In this document: positions 52,313 to 61,806 of the stretch, piece by piece
Layout: every line of letters begins with the position of its first letter
Position numbering within the stretch: the stretch's first letter is position 1
Assembly (NCBI GenBank): GCA_041398025.1
Contig: JAWKVM010000008.1
Span: 248,001-312,000 of the forward strand
Reading direction: 5' to 3'
Origin: JANQPX01 sp041398025
Lineage (GTDB): Bacteria > Pseudomonadota > Alphaproteobacteria > Geminicoccales > Geminicoccaceae
Length of the DNA: 64,000 nucleotides
Translations under genes and position numbers: made by a program
Notes under the pieces: model-generated
Told to the model about the DNA's origin: nothing
The model's database searches: none
The model's input: the letters and a program-made list of their open reading frames with translations, nothing else

Positions 52313-53481
52313 CTACACCGAATAGATCAGCTTGATCTGCTGGGCGACTTCTTTCAGCAGATCGCCATCATCCCAACCGAGGACGATGTAGCCGTATCCG
52401 CCAGCTTGCCAGTCGACCAGATTGAGATCGCCGTCCGCGGCAAGAGTCGGTGCGGTCGGCTCGTCCATCATCGTCATTTTCGTCACGCAGAAGGCCAAAG
52501 GCTGACCCTTGTCATCGAGATACATCAGCTGGGCCACCGGCTGGCCATTGATCACCAGCTGGCGAGCGCCTGCGAACTCGATGCTGTGGTCGTCAGATCC
52601 GGCACGCGGATCGTGCGGCCCAGGCGCTTGCTCAGCCACGCTTCGATGTGGTCCTTCTGGTCCGCCGGCACTTCCACCAGATGCACCGAACCGCTGGCAT
52701 AGACCCGGTGATACTGCACCACCTGCTCTTGCCAGCTCGGCGCTGCGGTGACAGTGATCGGAGGCTTGCTTGCCGTCCAAAGCGCGGTCTGGAAGCCCAG
52801 CCCGCCACCGATCAGGAGGCAGGCGATCGACGCCGCCAGCAGCCACTGGGTCGATCGATCCAGGACAGACCAGGCTCGGAACGGCGTCGAGGAAACAGCG
52901 CGTCGATCTTCGTGATGATCGCTAGCTTGTGAGCCTTCTGTCGCGTCCGTGTCCTCGGGTCTGAGCTGGACGACGTCAGCCCTTGGCATCGGCTCGACGG
53001 CTTCATCCTGCCCATCCGGCGTCTTTGGCACCGGGTGCGAGCGCACGAGATCGTTCAGATGAAGGATCTCGGCATAGTCGTCCGACAGCTCTTTGCAGGC
53101 CTCTTCGATATCCGAGACGTCGGGTCGCGCCTCGATCCGGCGGGTCTCATAGTCGGAGCTCGGCTCGTCCGGCTCGATCGCCTCGTCGATCTTGCGAACC
53201 TTCTTCTTCGCAAGCTCGTTCCTCCAGTAGTTGCGGGCGATCGGCCGCAGCCAGGCGCGCAGCGGCGTGCCCTTGCGCCGCTGATGATTCTTCTCGATCG
53301 CCCGTCGAAGCGTCTCCTGGGCGACATCATCGGCGTCGACGGGGTTCTTGGTGATCGCCTTGGCGAGCCGCCAAAGCCAGCCGATCTCACCTTCCAGATC
53401 ACGCCGAAAGGCGGCCTCTTCCGCGCTCAGGGCTTCTTGGTCTTGCTTGCCGCCTGAGCGCTCCTGGGTCCGCTCGTACAT
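52313..53481 (-). pseudogene. Fused ECF sigma / anti-sigma factor gene, region 4 lost and frameshifted
   Basis: The frame starts at ATG 53481 (MYERTQERSGG). Residues about 25-110 are sigma region 2 (IGWLWRLAKAITKNPVDADDVAQETL, then PLRAWLRPIARNYWRNELAKKK). Region 4 stops after its first helix (EEACKELSDDYAEILHL). The frame then runs into an anti-sigma-like part with one transmembrane helix (WLLAASIACLLIGGGLGFQ) and YASGSVHLVEVPADQKDHIEAW. Near 52585 the frame shifts: IRVPDLT is followed in another frame by EFAGARQLVINGQPVAQLMY through to 52313. In intact loci the two proteins are separate genes. Confidence 0.8.
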
Positions 53482-53874
53482 CGTCTCGGTCGCACATGCC
53501 CAATCCCGCACGCGCCCAACCAGACTTGGCGATCGCCAGTCGCGATCATCTCCTATAGGTAGATTTAGGACGCGGTTCACACGCATCCACATGATGATGG
53601 GATCAATCCATGAACCCGCAGAATTGACCGAGCAGATTGCCGCCATCAAAGACCCATCCGTAAGCGCCCCTCAATGCCGAGACAGGCGAGTGCAGGATTC
53701 GCATCCAAGAAAATGTGAAAAGATCTTTGACCCGGAGAAAGCCGCATGATTGCTGGGTTTCAGAGCGCATAAGCGAAGGTTAGGGCAGTAATTCGGAGGT
53801 TGCGCAGACCTCAGACAGCAACCGTCTGCGACCCGATGTTCCGCAGGCTATTCAAGTCGAATGCACGCTGTCCC
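53482..53874. other. Upstream region of sigma relic and left flank of IS3 copy 2
   Basis: About 390 bases, including the probable promoter of the sigma/anti-sigma relic. No gene or repeat is supported. Composition is less GC-rich around 53690-53760. Confidence 0.35.
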
Positions 53875-54058
53875 TGATCAGCGCCTATGGGACAGATTTG
53901 AGGTGGTGAATAAGGGAGGATTTTTGGGTCATCGTAGCCATCCAAGGAGCTGACATGAGCCAGGAATCCGGGTTGGTGAAAGAACCGGCCGAGAAGGTTG
54001 TTCTGAACATCCGTCGAGCGACACGCGGCGGTATTCGGCTGAAGAGAAGGTCAGGATC

Positions 54059-54328
54059 GTGCTGGAGGGCCTGCGCGGCGAAGAGAGCATCGCGGAGCTG
54101 TGCCGGCGCGAAGGGATCTCGCAGAAGCTGTATTATCGCTGGTCCAAGGAGTTTCTCGAGGCGGGCAAGAAGCGCCTGGCGGGCGATACCGCGCGAGAGG
54201 CGACGTCTGGCGAGGTGAAGACACTCAGACGAGAGGCCGGAGCGCTCAAGGAGGTCGTGGCCGACCTGACGCTCGAGAACCGGCTTTTGAAAAAAAGCAT
54301 GCTCATGGATGGGGACGACCCGGAATGA
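54059..54328 (+). pseudogene. IS3 orfA (helix-turn-helix transposase subunit), frameshifted near its start
   Basis: The visible part LEGLRGEESIAELCRREGIS, KLYYRWSKEFLEAGKKRL and TLENRLLKKSM covers the HTH and leucine-rich coiled coil of IS3-family OrfA. The true N-terminus (EKVVLNIRRATR from about 53985) is in another frame, so the protein cannot be made without a shift near 54028. The stop overlaps the orfB start. Confidence 0.82.
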
Positions 54329-55270
54329 GGTATCCTGCATCTGAGACGCTCGAGATCATCAGGCTGGTCGAGCAGTCCCATCTCCCGGTCCGGCGCACGC
54401 TCGCCAGGCTCGGCGTCCCCAGCACCACCTTTTACCGCTGGTACGATCACTATCAGACAGGCGGCGTCGAGGCGCTCGAGGATCGCCGGCCGAAGCCGAG
54501 GCGGGTGTGGAACCGGATCCCGGACGAGCGGCGGCAGGAACTGCTGAAGCTCGCGCTGGACGAGCCTGAGCTGTCGCCGCGCGAACTGGCAGTGCGCTTC
54601 ACCGATCAGGCCGGTTCCTTCGTCTCGGAAGCCTCGGTCTACCGGCTGCTGAAAGCCCATGACCTGATCACCAGTCCGGCCTTCGTGGTGGTCCCCCTCC
54701 TTGATCATTTGGGCAGCCGACGAGTTCAGGGACAAGACCTCGGCGCCGAACGAGCTCTGGCAGACCGACTTCACCTATCTCAAGGTCACCGGCCTTTCGC
54801 GGTTTCTTCGAAACCGCTGCCGGCTGAGAACTGAGCCTGGTTCTACCTGTCCACCATCCTGGACGACTTCTCGCGCTCTGTTGGAAGTGGCGCTGGAAGC
54901 CTCAGGCTGCGATCAGGCGACGGTCGTTCATCGACCGCGGCTCCTGTCCGACAACGGTTCCAGCTACGTCGCCGGCGATCTCGCCGCCTGGCTCGACGAG
55001 CGCGACATGACCCACATCCGCGGCGCGCCTCACCATCCCCAGACGCAGGGAAAAATCGAACGCTGGCATCAGACCCTCAAGAACCGGATTCTGCTCGAGA
55101 ACTACTATCTGCCGGGCGATCTCGAAGCCCAGATCGAGGCCTTCGTAGCTCACGACAATTACCACCGCTACCACCAGAGCCTTGGCAATCTGACGCCCGC
55201 CGACGTCTATTTTGGCCGCGGCAAAACCATCCAGCAACGACGCTTGCAGCATCAAACCGCTGCTGCCTAA
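54325..55270 (+). pseudogene. IS3 orfB (DDE integrase), broken by insertion and deletions
   Basis: The frame from ATG 54325 encodes the HTH_21-like N-domain (MRYPASETLEIIRLVEQSHL, TTFYRWYDHYQTGG) up to SPAFVVV near 54693. A shift near 54700 then leads into AADEFRDKTSAPNELWQTDF, containing the first catalytic Asp. An inserted hairpin segment follows at 54793-54836, then WFYLSTILDDFSRS in a third frame. The second Asp (RLLSDNGSSYVAG) and the Glu (KIERWHQTLKNR) are present downstream. Confidence 0.85.
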
Positions 55271-55333
55271 ATCCATCCATCAGCCAGAACCTCTCTTCGT
55301 TCATGCCGCCATCTGTCCCAAAAAGCCTGACGA

Positions 55334-55826
55334 CGGACAGCTCTGAGATCAACCTTGACCCATCCTTTCGCATGAACCATTCGTGACATCTCCGATCCCG
55401 GGACCGCATAGTACCGGGCATTCTGGAGCGCTCGGAGCAGGGGGATCTGTGAAAACCGCGGCGCTTTCGAGCCTCAATCCACTCCCGGGCTGTTCATCGT
55501 GCGCGTCGCGCTTCGGGCGCTGCGCCCCATCGACAAACCAGCGCGCTGGAACCTTGCCGCGGCGTCGACCGTCTGCGATCGGTCAGGCATGATCGAAGCC
55601 CGTGTCGTCTATCCCAAGCGAAGAGCGGCGCAGCCTCCACGGGGATGGTCGTCACGTGATGGCCATGTCAGGAGATCGCGGCTCACGCATGCATGATCGC
55701 GCAGCAAGAAACGGGTGGCTGAGAGGAGGCGTCGAGGGCAGGTTGGAGCTGACTTGCTGCGGCCCCCGATGAGGCCGTGTGCCGTTCCAGCCCTGGAGAT
55801 CTGCGCTGACATCCGCTGCACCCTCC
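55334..55826. other. Unassigned stretch between IS3 copy 2 and EamA gene
   Basis: About 490 bases without a supported gene. The GC-rich part (55440-55640) has open frames without family resemblance; it may be decayed island DNA. The EamA promoter probably lies near its right end. Confidence 0.35.
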
Positions 55827-56795
55827 ATGAACGCGATCGCCTGGCTCCTCCTCGTCCTTCTTTCCATCCTGTGGGGCGGTTCCTTTTTCTTCGCGGAAGT
55901 CGCCCTTCGCGAGCTGCCACCATTGACCATCGTTTTCGGCCGCGTTGGCATCGCTGCGATTGCCCTGCATATGCTCGTGCTGCTCACCGGTCAGCGGATG
56001 CCTGCCAGCCTCAGCCTGTGGGGCAGCTTCCTGGTGATGGGCACGCTCAACAACCTCATCCCGTTCAGTTTGATCGTTTGGGGCCAGATCCAGATCACGT
56101 CCGGCCTCGCCTCCATCCTGAACGCCACCACGCCCCTCTTCGCCGTCATCGTCGCCCATGCCCTGACCGCCGACGAAAAGCTGACGCTGAACCGCTTCGC
56201 CGGCGTCGTCATCGGCTTTGCCGGCGCGGTCCTGATGATCGGCCCGTCAGCCCTTCAGGGCCTGGGCGCCCAGGCATTCGCCCAGCTTGCCGTTCTGACC
56301 GCAGCGCTCACTTACAGCTTCGCCGGCCTCTATGGCCGCCGCTTCAAAGGCCTGCCGCCCATCGTCGTCGCCTGCGGCCAGGTCACCTGCAGCACGTTCC
56401 TCCTGATTCCGCTTGTCCTCCTCGTCGATGAGCCCTTCGCCATCGATCCACCAGGCACCGCTACTATCCTGGCTCTTCTCGCCATCGGCATCTTCAGCAC
56501 GGCACTCGCCTACATCCTCTACTTCAAGATCCTCACCCTCGCCGGCGCCACCAATCTGATGCTCGTCACCTTCCTCATCCCCGTAAGCGCCCTGCTCCTG
56601 GGCAGCCTCTTCCTGGGCGAGATCGTCACACCCGCCCAGCTCGCCGGCATGGTCTTGATCGGCGCCGGTCTCGCCTGCATCGACGGCCGGCTGCTGCCAG
56701 CAGCCGGGGTGCCTGGACCTCGACACGGGCGGGGGGGCGGGTCTGTCATCCAGCTCGAAGGCGAGTATGACGGAAAAAGGTTAACGTCAGGTTAA
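55827..56795 (+). CDS. EamA/DMT family transporter
   Basis: The product is 322 residues from the ATG at 55827. Ten hydrophobic helices in two EamA repeats are seen: LLLVLLSILWGGSFFFAEVALRE opens repeat one, and YSFAGLYGRRFKGLP opens repeat two. The second repeat ends LLLGSLFLGEIVTPAQLAGMVLIGAGL. DMT permeases export amino acids, metabolites or drugs; the substrate cannot be read. A polar C-terminal tail of about 40 residues (RHGRGGGSVIQ) is unusual. It is convergent with the DUF1223 gene. Confidence 0.9.
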   Translation: MNAIAWLLLVLLSILWGGSFFFAEVALRELPPLTIVFGRVGIAAIALHMLVLLTGQRMPASLSLWGSFLVMGTLNNLIPFSLIVWGQIQITSGLASILNATTPLFAVIVAHALTADEKLTLNRFAGVVIGFAGAVLMIGPSALQGLGAQAFAQLAVLTAALTYSFAGLYGRRFKGLPPIVVACGQVTCSTFLLIPLVLLVDEPFAIDPPGTATILALLAIGIFSTALAYILYFKILTLAGATNLMLVTFLIPVSALLLGSLFLGEIVTPAQLAGMVLIGAGLACIDGRLLPAAGVPGPRHGRGGGSVIQLEGEYDGKRLTSG

Positions 56796-56840
56796 CCTTG
56801 ACGAATTTTGTTCGGGAAAAACGCAGGCGTGCGCCGTCCG

Positions 56841-57554
56841 CTAGCCCCCCGGCAGCGCGACCTTCGCCGCGCCGATGATCGCGCCGTCGCTCTTGCGCTG
56901 CAGCAGCACGGCAGCGCCGTCGCGTCCCTCCGCCGCAAGCCTCGCCAGCGGCAGCTCAGCGCTCATCGCCCTGCCGTCATAGCGGCCAAGCTCGGTCAGC
57001 TCGCGCACGGCGTTGTGGTAGGTCAGCGTCTTGCCGGCATTCTCGCCGCGCTCGATCGGCACCTCGTGGACGTCGTCATAGGTGGCGAGCCACACCGTCG
57101 CCGCCTCTGATCCCGCCGGAATCTCTACCTGGGCACCGTCAATGTCCAGCCTGACGCCGCTGGCGTCCGCCGCAATATCCAGCGCCCGCATCACCCGGGA
57201 ACGCTGCGAGCCGACCACGTCGATCCGGCCCTGGACCACCATTTGCGGCGTGTACACCCGGCCCGTGCCCATCCAGCGCGCATAGGCCTCCTGGCGCGCC
57301 GTGCCGGCCTCGAGACCGAGCGTGTCCGGCCAGCCGAGGCGGTCCCAGTAGGTGACATGAAAGGCCAGCGGCAGCACGTCCTTCCGCGCCGCAAGCTCGC
57401 CCAGAAGCTCGTCCGCGGGCGGGCAGGAATAGCAGCCCTGCGAGGTGAACAGCTCGACCACGACTGGCGCATCCTCCGCCACCGCCGCCGTCGCCATTGC
57501 TGCGGTCGATAGGGCCGCAAGCACAGCGCTGACTTGAGTGAGGCGTTTGATCAT
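56841..57554 (-). CDS. DUF1223 thioredoxin-like exported protein
   Basis: The product is 237 residues from the ATG at 57554, selected because it opens a signal peptide (MIKRLTQVSAVLAALSTAAM); the frame is open to 57605. The mature part begins VVVELFTSQGCYSCPPADEL with a CxxC pair in a thioredoxin-like position. It continues HVTYWDRLGWPDTLG, the DUF1223 signature, and YTPQMVVQGRIDVVGS. These proteins are common and chromosomal in alphaproteobacteria; a periplasmic thiol-disulfide role is likely but unproven. It is divergent from pgm. Confidence 0.9.
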   Translation of the reverse strand: MIKRLTQVSAVLAALSTAAMATAAVAEDAPVVVELFTSQGCYSCPPADELLGELAARKDVLPLAFHVTYWDRLGWPDTLGLEAGTARQEAYARWMGTGRVYTPQMVVQGRIDVVGSQRSRVMRALDIAADASGVRLDIDGAQVEIPAGSEAATVWLATYDDVHEVPIERGENAGKTLTYHNAVRELTELGRYDGRAMSAELPLARLAAEGRDGAAVLLQRKSDGAIIGAAKVALPGG

Positions 57555-57689
57555 GGCGGGATCATGCCCGAAGCCCGGCGCCAATGCCAGCCAAAGGCCG
57601 CGCACGTCCGCTCAATTCGGCGTTAGCCCTTGCCTCCAAACCGATCCCGCGCCATGCATACGGGATCAACCAGGGATCAGTTCGAAAAA

Positions 57690-59339
57690 ATGACCATCAA
57701 GACCGTCGCGACCATCCCGTTTGAAGGCCAGAAGCCCGGCACCTCGGGCCTCCGAAAGAAGGTCACCGTCTTCCAAGAGCCCCATTATCTCGAAAATTTC
57801 GTGCAGTCGATCGTCGATAGCCTCGACGGCTTCGAAGGCAAGACCCTGGTGGTCGGCGGTGACGGCCGCTTCCACAACGACCGCGCCATCCAGACCATCA
57901 TCAAAATGGCGGCTGCGAGCCGCTTCGGTCACTTGCTGGTCGGGCGTGGGGGGCTGTTGTCGACACCGGCGGCGTCGGCCGTGATCCGCAAGAGGAAAGC
58001 GTTCGGCGGGATCATTCTATCCGCCAGCCACAATCCGGGCGGGCCGAACGGCGATTTCGGCATCAAGTACAATATCGCCAACGGCGGCCCGGCGCCTGAA
58101 GGCGTCACCGCGAAGATCTTCGAGCGAACCCAGCGCGTTCAGGCTTACAAAATCGCCGACACACCCGACATCGATCTCGATCAGCTCGGCACCACCGAGG
58201 TCGAAGGCTGCAAGGTGCACATCATCGACCCGGTCGAAGACTACGCGGAGCTGATGCAGTCCCTGTTCGACTTCGACAAGATCAAGGCCATGTTCGCCGA
58301 CGGCTTCCGTCTGCGCATGGACTCCATGAGCGCGGTAACAGGTCCCTATGCCAAGCACATCCTGGAGGGTCTGCTCGGCGCGCCTGAAGGCACGGTGGTG
58401 AACGGCGAGCCCAAGCCCGATTTCGGCGGCCACCACCCCGACCCGAACCCGGTCCACTGCCGCGAGCTGGTCGAGGCACTCACTGTCAAGTCAACGCCGG
58501 CCGGCGTCCCGGCCTACGACATGGGCGCCGCCTCCGATGGCGACGGCGACCGCAATCTGATCGTCGGCCAAAACCTGGTGGTCAGCCCCTCCGACAGCCT
58601 CGCCATCCTCGCCGCCAATGCCCACCTCGCCCCAGGCTACAAGGACGGCCTGGCAGGCGTCGCCCGCTCCATGCCGACCTCCCAGGCCGTCGACCGAGTC
58701 GCAGGCAAGTTAGGCATCTCATGCTATGAGACTCCTACGGGGTGGAAATTCTTCGGCAATCTGCTGGACGCGGGCAAGGCCACGCTCTGCGGCGAGGAAA
58801 GCGCCGGCACCGGCTCCGACCACGTGCGCGAAAAGGACGGTCTCTGGGCCGTGCTCCTCTGGCTCAATATTCTTGCGGTCCGACAGCAGCCGCTCGCTGA
58901 CATCGTCCGCGACCACTGGACCACCTACGGCCGCCACTTCTACTCCCGCCACGACTACGAAGCCGTCGAGTCGGCAGCGGCCGACGGCGTGATGAAAGCG
59001 CTGCGCGACAAACTGGCATCTCTGCCCGGCCAGAAGGCCGCCAGCCTGACCATCGAAAAAGCCGACGACTTTTCTTACACGGACCCGGTCGACGGGTCGG
59101 TCTCCGCCCACCAGGGCATCCGGATTTTTTTCGACGGCGGCGCCCGCTGCGTCCTCCGCCTCTCCGGCACCGGTACGGAGGGGGCGACCCTTCGCGTTTA
59201 CCTGGAGTCCTACGAGCCCGACCCCGCCAAGCACGACCAGGACCTGCAGCAGGCCCTGGCCCCGGTGATCGAGGCCGCCGAGGCCGTGGCCGAAATCAAG
59301 GCGCGGACGGGCAAGGAAGGGCCATCGGTGGTGAGTTGA
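57690..59339 (+). CDS. pgm: Phosphoglucomutase (alpha-D-glucose phosphate-specific)
   Basis: The product is 549 residues from the ATG at 57690, close to the usual length; an ATG at 57657 or earlier is less likely. The opening MTIKTVATIPFEGQKPGTSG is diagnostic. The phosphoserine loop is LSASHNPGG with Ser113 catalytic; the metal loop DGDGDRN and the sugar-binding GEESAGTGSDH follow. Pgm interconverts glucose-1-phosphate and glucose-6-phosphate and supplies UDP-glucose for polysaccharides. It may therefore serve the exopolysaccharide locus upstream. It is divergent from the DUF1223 gene. Confidence 0.95.
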   Translation: MTIKTVATIPFEGQKPGTSGLRKKVTVFQEPHYLENFVQSIVDSLDGFEGKTLVVGGDGRFHNDRAIQTIIKMAAASRFGHLLVGRGGLLSTPAASAVIRKRKAFGGIILSASHNPGGPNGDFGIKYNIANGGPAPEGVTAKIFERTQRVQAYKIADTPDIDLDQLGTTEVEGCKVHIIDPVEDYAELMQSLFDFDKIKAMFADGFRLRMDSMSAVTGPYAKHILEGLLGAPEGTVVNGEPKPDFGGHHPDPNPVHCRELVEALTVKSTPAGVPAYDMGAASDGDGDRNLIVGQNLVVSPSDSLAILAANAHLAPGYKDGLAGVARSMPTSQAVDRVAGKLGISCYETPTGWKFFGNLLDAGKATLCGEESAGTGSDHVREKDGLWAVLLWLNILAVRQQPLADIVRDHWTTYGRHFYSRHDYEAVESAAADGVMKALRDKLASLPGQKAASLTIEKADDFSYTDPVDGSVSAHQGIRIFFDGGARCVLRLSGTGTEGATLRVYLESYEPDPAKHDQDLQQALAPVIEAAEAVAEIKARTGKEGPSVVS

Positions 59340-59350
59340 ACTCACCGATG
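59323..59350 (+). terminator. Possible hairpin at the pgm stop codon
   Basis: GGTGAG (59330-59335) pairs with CTCACC (59341-59346) across the TGA stop, with ATC/GAT extending the stem past a bulge. There is no T-run, so it is at best a weak or factor-dependent terminator. Confidence 0.3.
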
Positions 59351-59467
59351 CTTGCCCCTGGGCCGCAATCGGCAAGTGTATCGCAAGCAATTCTTGAATT
59401 TACTCACTATTTCCGCTGAAAAGCGCAGGAAGCACTTTTAGCTTTAAGATTAAGAATCATAGACTCT

Positions 59468-59659
59468 GTGACAGAGCACGAACCCGAGGAAGAGTTTTGG
59501 ACGGAAGTCGATCTCGATGGAAATCCTGGCCGGGTGAGATTTCACTCTACGCAAGAAATTGCTGAATGGGCTGACAGTGAATTGAAAGTCCGGGAGCCCC
59601 TATTTCAACGGGCCTATCAACGCTATGGTCAAATTGCTCTGAGCATTATTCATTCATGA
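59468..59659 (+). CDS. Small acidic hypothetical protein
   Basis: A GTG-started frame of 63 codons encodes an acidic protein (TEHEPEEEFWTEVDLDGNPG, ending YQRYGQIALSIIHS). The local sequence is visibly AT-richer than the surroundings, and codon use is unlike its neighbours, consistent with foreign origin. No family is recognised and no strong ribosome-binding site precedes it. Confidence 0.4.
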   Translation: MTEHEPEEEFWTEVDLDGNPGRVRFHSTQEIAEWADSELKVREPLFQRAYQRYGQIALSIIHS

Positions 59660-59809
59660 ATAAGAGTCCCAACGAATATTCTCCAGCTTGCTTCTCGTAT
59701 GACGACGGAGTCGACCGATCAAGATAAGCAGAGTCTTCAACTGGAATTAGGCAAGTATGCTAATCATCGAGTCCTGCACTCGAAATCCCCAAATGGCGAG
59801 CAATTTATC

Positions 59810-59971
59810 TCAGAGTCGGTTTTGAAACTCATGATCGCGCCAATCGGCGGATGAGGGGCTTGGCGAAGCGGCGTGGAGGAGAGCGGCTGCGGACTTGATT
59901 GTCGCCTCGAACTTCTTTGCAAGGCGCCTGTTGCGGTTGATCCAGGCGAAGGAGCGCTCGCCCCCTAACCC
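59810..59971 (-). pseudogene. IS5-family transposase C-terminal fragment
   Basis: The minus-strand frame reads GERSFAWINRNRRLAKKFEA and TIKSAAALLHAAS, the typical C-terminus of IS5-family transposases including the catalytic Glu region (ERxFAW). Only about 53 codons remain. It abuts the IS1380 remnant, so one element probably inserted into the other. Confidence 0.8.
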
Positions 59972-60181
59972 GCATTTCTCACCTGTGATGGAGCATCGAC
60001 GTCCGTGATCTGCGAAGGTGAGGTTGCAGCAATCACTTAGCGGAACCAGGCGGAAGCGCCGATGCTGACAGACTGTCGAGCCGGGCAGCGCGCATGTGAA
60101 GGCGTCGGCGGTCGCCGCGTCGTCGCTGATTTCGAAGGCGGCGCCATGACATCGGATGCCGGCGCACTGCTGCTTCGGCAT

Positions 60182-60275
60182 GCCGATCGCACCTCGACCG
60201 CCTCCATGAAGGCCAATCAGCTCCGGCTCCGGTTCGCCGCGTTTGCCCATGTCCTGATCGAAGCGCTCCGTCGGC
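60182..60275 (+). repeat. 94-base direct repeat inside IS1380, ectopic copy
   Basis: These 94 bases (GCCGATCGCACCTCGACCGC to CTCCGTCGGC) are identical to 61322-61415. In intact IS1380 transposases the encoded segment belongs in the C-terminal part, so this copy replaced or interrupted N-terminal sequence. Confidence 0.9.
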
Positions 60276-61321
60276 TGCCGGCCCTCGCGGCCGGCGGATC
60301 GTCGGCATCGCGCTCGGCTACGAGGATGTCGGCGACCACGACGATCTGCGTCATGATCCGGTGCTGGCGTCGCTGGCCGGCCGGATCGAGCCGAAGCACC
60401 GCGCCTGCGCGGTTCTCGCCGGCAAGAGCACACTCAATCGTCCGGAGCACGCACCGGCCGGATCACCGGGGCGCTATTACAGGATCAGCCATGACCTGAC
60501 ATGTGCTCGAGACCCGTTGGTCGATCTGTTCATCGAGGCCCATGCCCAACCGCCCAAGCGGATCATCATCGGCCTCGACGCCGCCGACGACCCCTCTCCA
60601 CGGCCATCAGGAAGATTATCGCCCAGCATCTACCCATGGCGCGGCGCTTCGCTTCACGGCTATGCGGCTGCTACTGCTACCCGCCGCTCTCCATCTTCTG
60701 CGGCCACCGGCTACCGCCCGCCAGGCTGCGGCCATCGACCATCGACGCCTCGGCCGGCGCCAGATCGAGCGGATCGCGGCCCCCATCCGCGCCTGTGCTG
60801 GCTGCGTGTCCCGGATCCGGCTGCGCGCCGCTCGATCGGGGCTGGGGCCTCTGATCGAGGGCTTCGGCTCATGACGACCTGATGATCTTCCGATCGCTTT
60901 GCGATCGGCTCTTCCGAGACGGCGCGGGCAAAGCCGCGGGTGCGAGGCCAACCGGGTCGACGACGTCTTTGGCCTGCGCGCAAATCGGTTGGGGGTGGGG
61001 CCCCGATCGATGCCTCGATCGCCCTTGAGAAGGTCTGAGCTTCGAGAGGCCAAGGAGATCTGCTGCGACAGCGGCCGCGCCGAACGCCGGTTCAAGGACG
61101 TCACCTATCGCCCGCGCAAGAGCTGGGCGCGACGACGGCGGGTCATCGCCAAGGCCGAACATCTGCCGAAGGGATCGACCCCGTCGAACGCTTCCTCGCG
61201 TTCAACCATCGTCACCTCGCTCAGGCCGTCTACGATCGGCGGCAAAGCCCTCCATGAAAAGATCGGCTGCGCTCGCGGCGGCATGGAAAACAGGATCAAG
61301 GAAATGCAGCTCGATCTGTTC

Positions 61322-61415
61322 GCCGATCGCACCTCGACCGCCTCCATGAAGGCCAATCAGCTCCGGCTCCGGTTCGCCGCGTTTGCCCATGTCCTGATCG
61401 AAGCGCTCCGTCGGC
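61322..61415 (+). repeat. 94-base direct repeat inside IS1380, native copy
   Basis: Identical to 60182-60275 and exactly 1140 bases downstream. It follows MENRIKEMQLDLF, the normal IS1380 context, so this is the donor position. Confidence 0.9.
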
Positions 61416-61806
61416 CGGCCTTCGCCACACCCAGTTCGCCACCGCGACCGCCGGCACCATTCGCAACCGGCAGCTCAAGATCGGCGCCCTGGCAACTGTC
61501 AGCGTGCGCCGCTGCCTGGTGCGCATGGCTCAGACCTGCCCCTATCAGAGCGAGTTCGCGCTCGCCTGCCTCAGGCTCGGTCATCGGGCCGCCTGATCTG
61601 CTGAAAAACCCGATCAGACACAGGGCCTCGCCGAGGTCACGGCAAAGGACGGGCTGATCTTGTCATCGCAAACCGAAAAAGGTTCGACCGTCCTGTCGAA
61701 AAGGAAAAAGACGAAACTTGATGATGCACTCAGATTACTCCCGTCGTCTCAACGCCAAATCAGACGATCAAACGCGCCGAAATGCCGGTGCCGTGTGAAA
61801 TCCAGG

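Larger units (their letters stand above)
53875..55333 (+). mobile_element. IS3-family insertion sequence, near full length but defective
   Basis: Imperfect terminal repeats bound about 1460 bases: TGATCAGCGCCTATGGGACAGAT (53875-53897) and ATCTGTCCCAAAAAGCCTGACGA (55311-55333). OrfA and orfB overlap as ATGA at 54325-54328, as usual. OrfA is frameshifted near 54028, where ...IRRATR passes out of the frame that encodes RRYSAEEKVRIVLEG. OrfB carries a roughly 44-base insertion after FTYLKVTG (54793-54836), a further deletion before LEVALEASG, and a 33-base deletion near its end compared with the 48 kb copy. Confidence 0.88.
60062..61600 (+). mobile_element. IS1380-family transposase, heavily frameshifted, with internal duplication
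   Basis: IS1380 motifs are spread over several frames: RRVVADFEGGAMTSDAGALL near 60110-60175, GKSTLNRPEHAPAGSPGRYY near 60423, and VDLFIEAHAQPPKRIIIGLD near 60520. RRFKDVTYRPRKSW (61090), CARGGMENRIKEMQLDLFAD (61270-61325) and HTQFATATAGTIR-type sequence (from about 61428) follow. The order is normal, but at least five frameshifts destroy it. The segment DRTSTASMKANQLRLRF occurs twice: in its proper 3' place and wrongly near the 5' end. Confidence 0.85.

Noticed and set aside
55440..55700. GC-rich open frames between IS3 copy 2 and the EamA gene considered as a transposase relic
   Set aside because: None of the six frames shows a recognisable transposase motif, so no feature was called.
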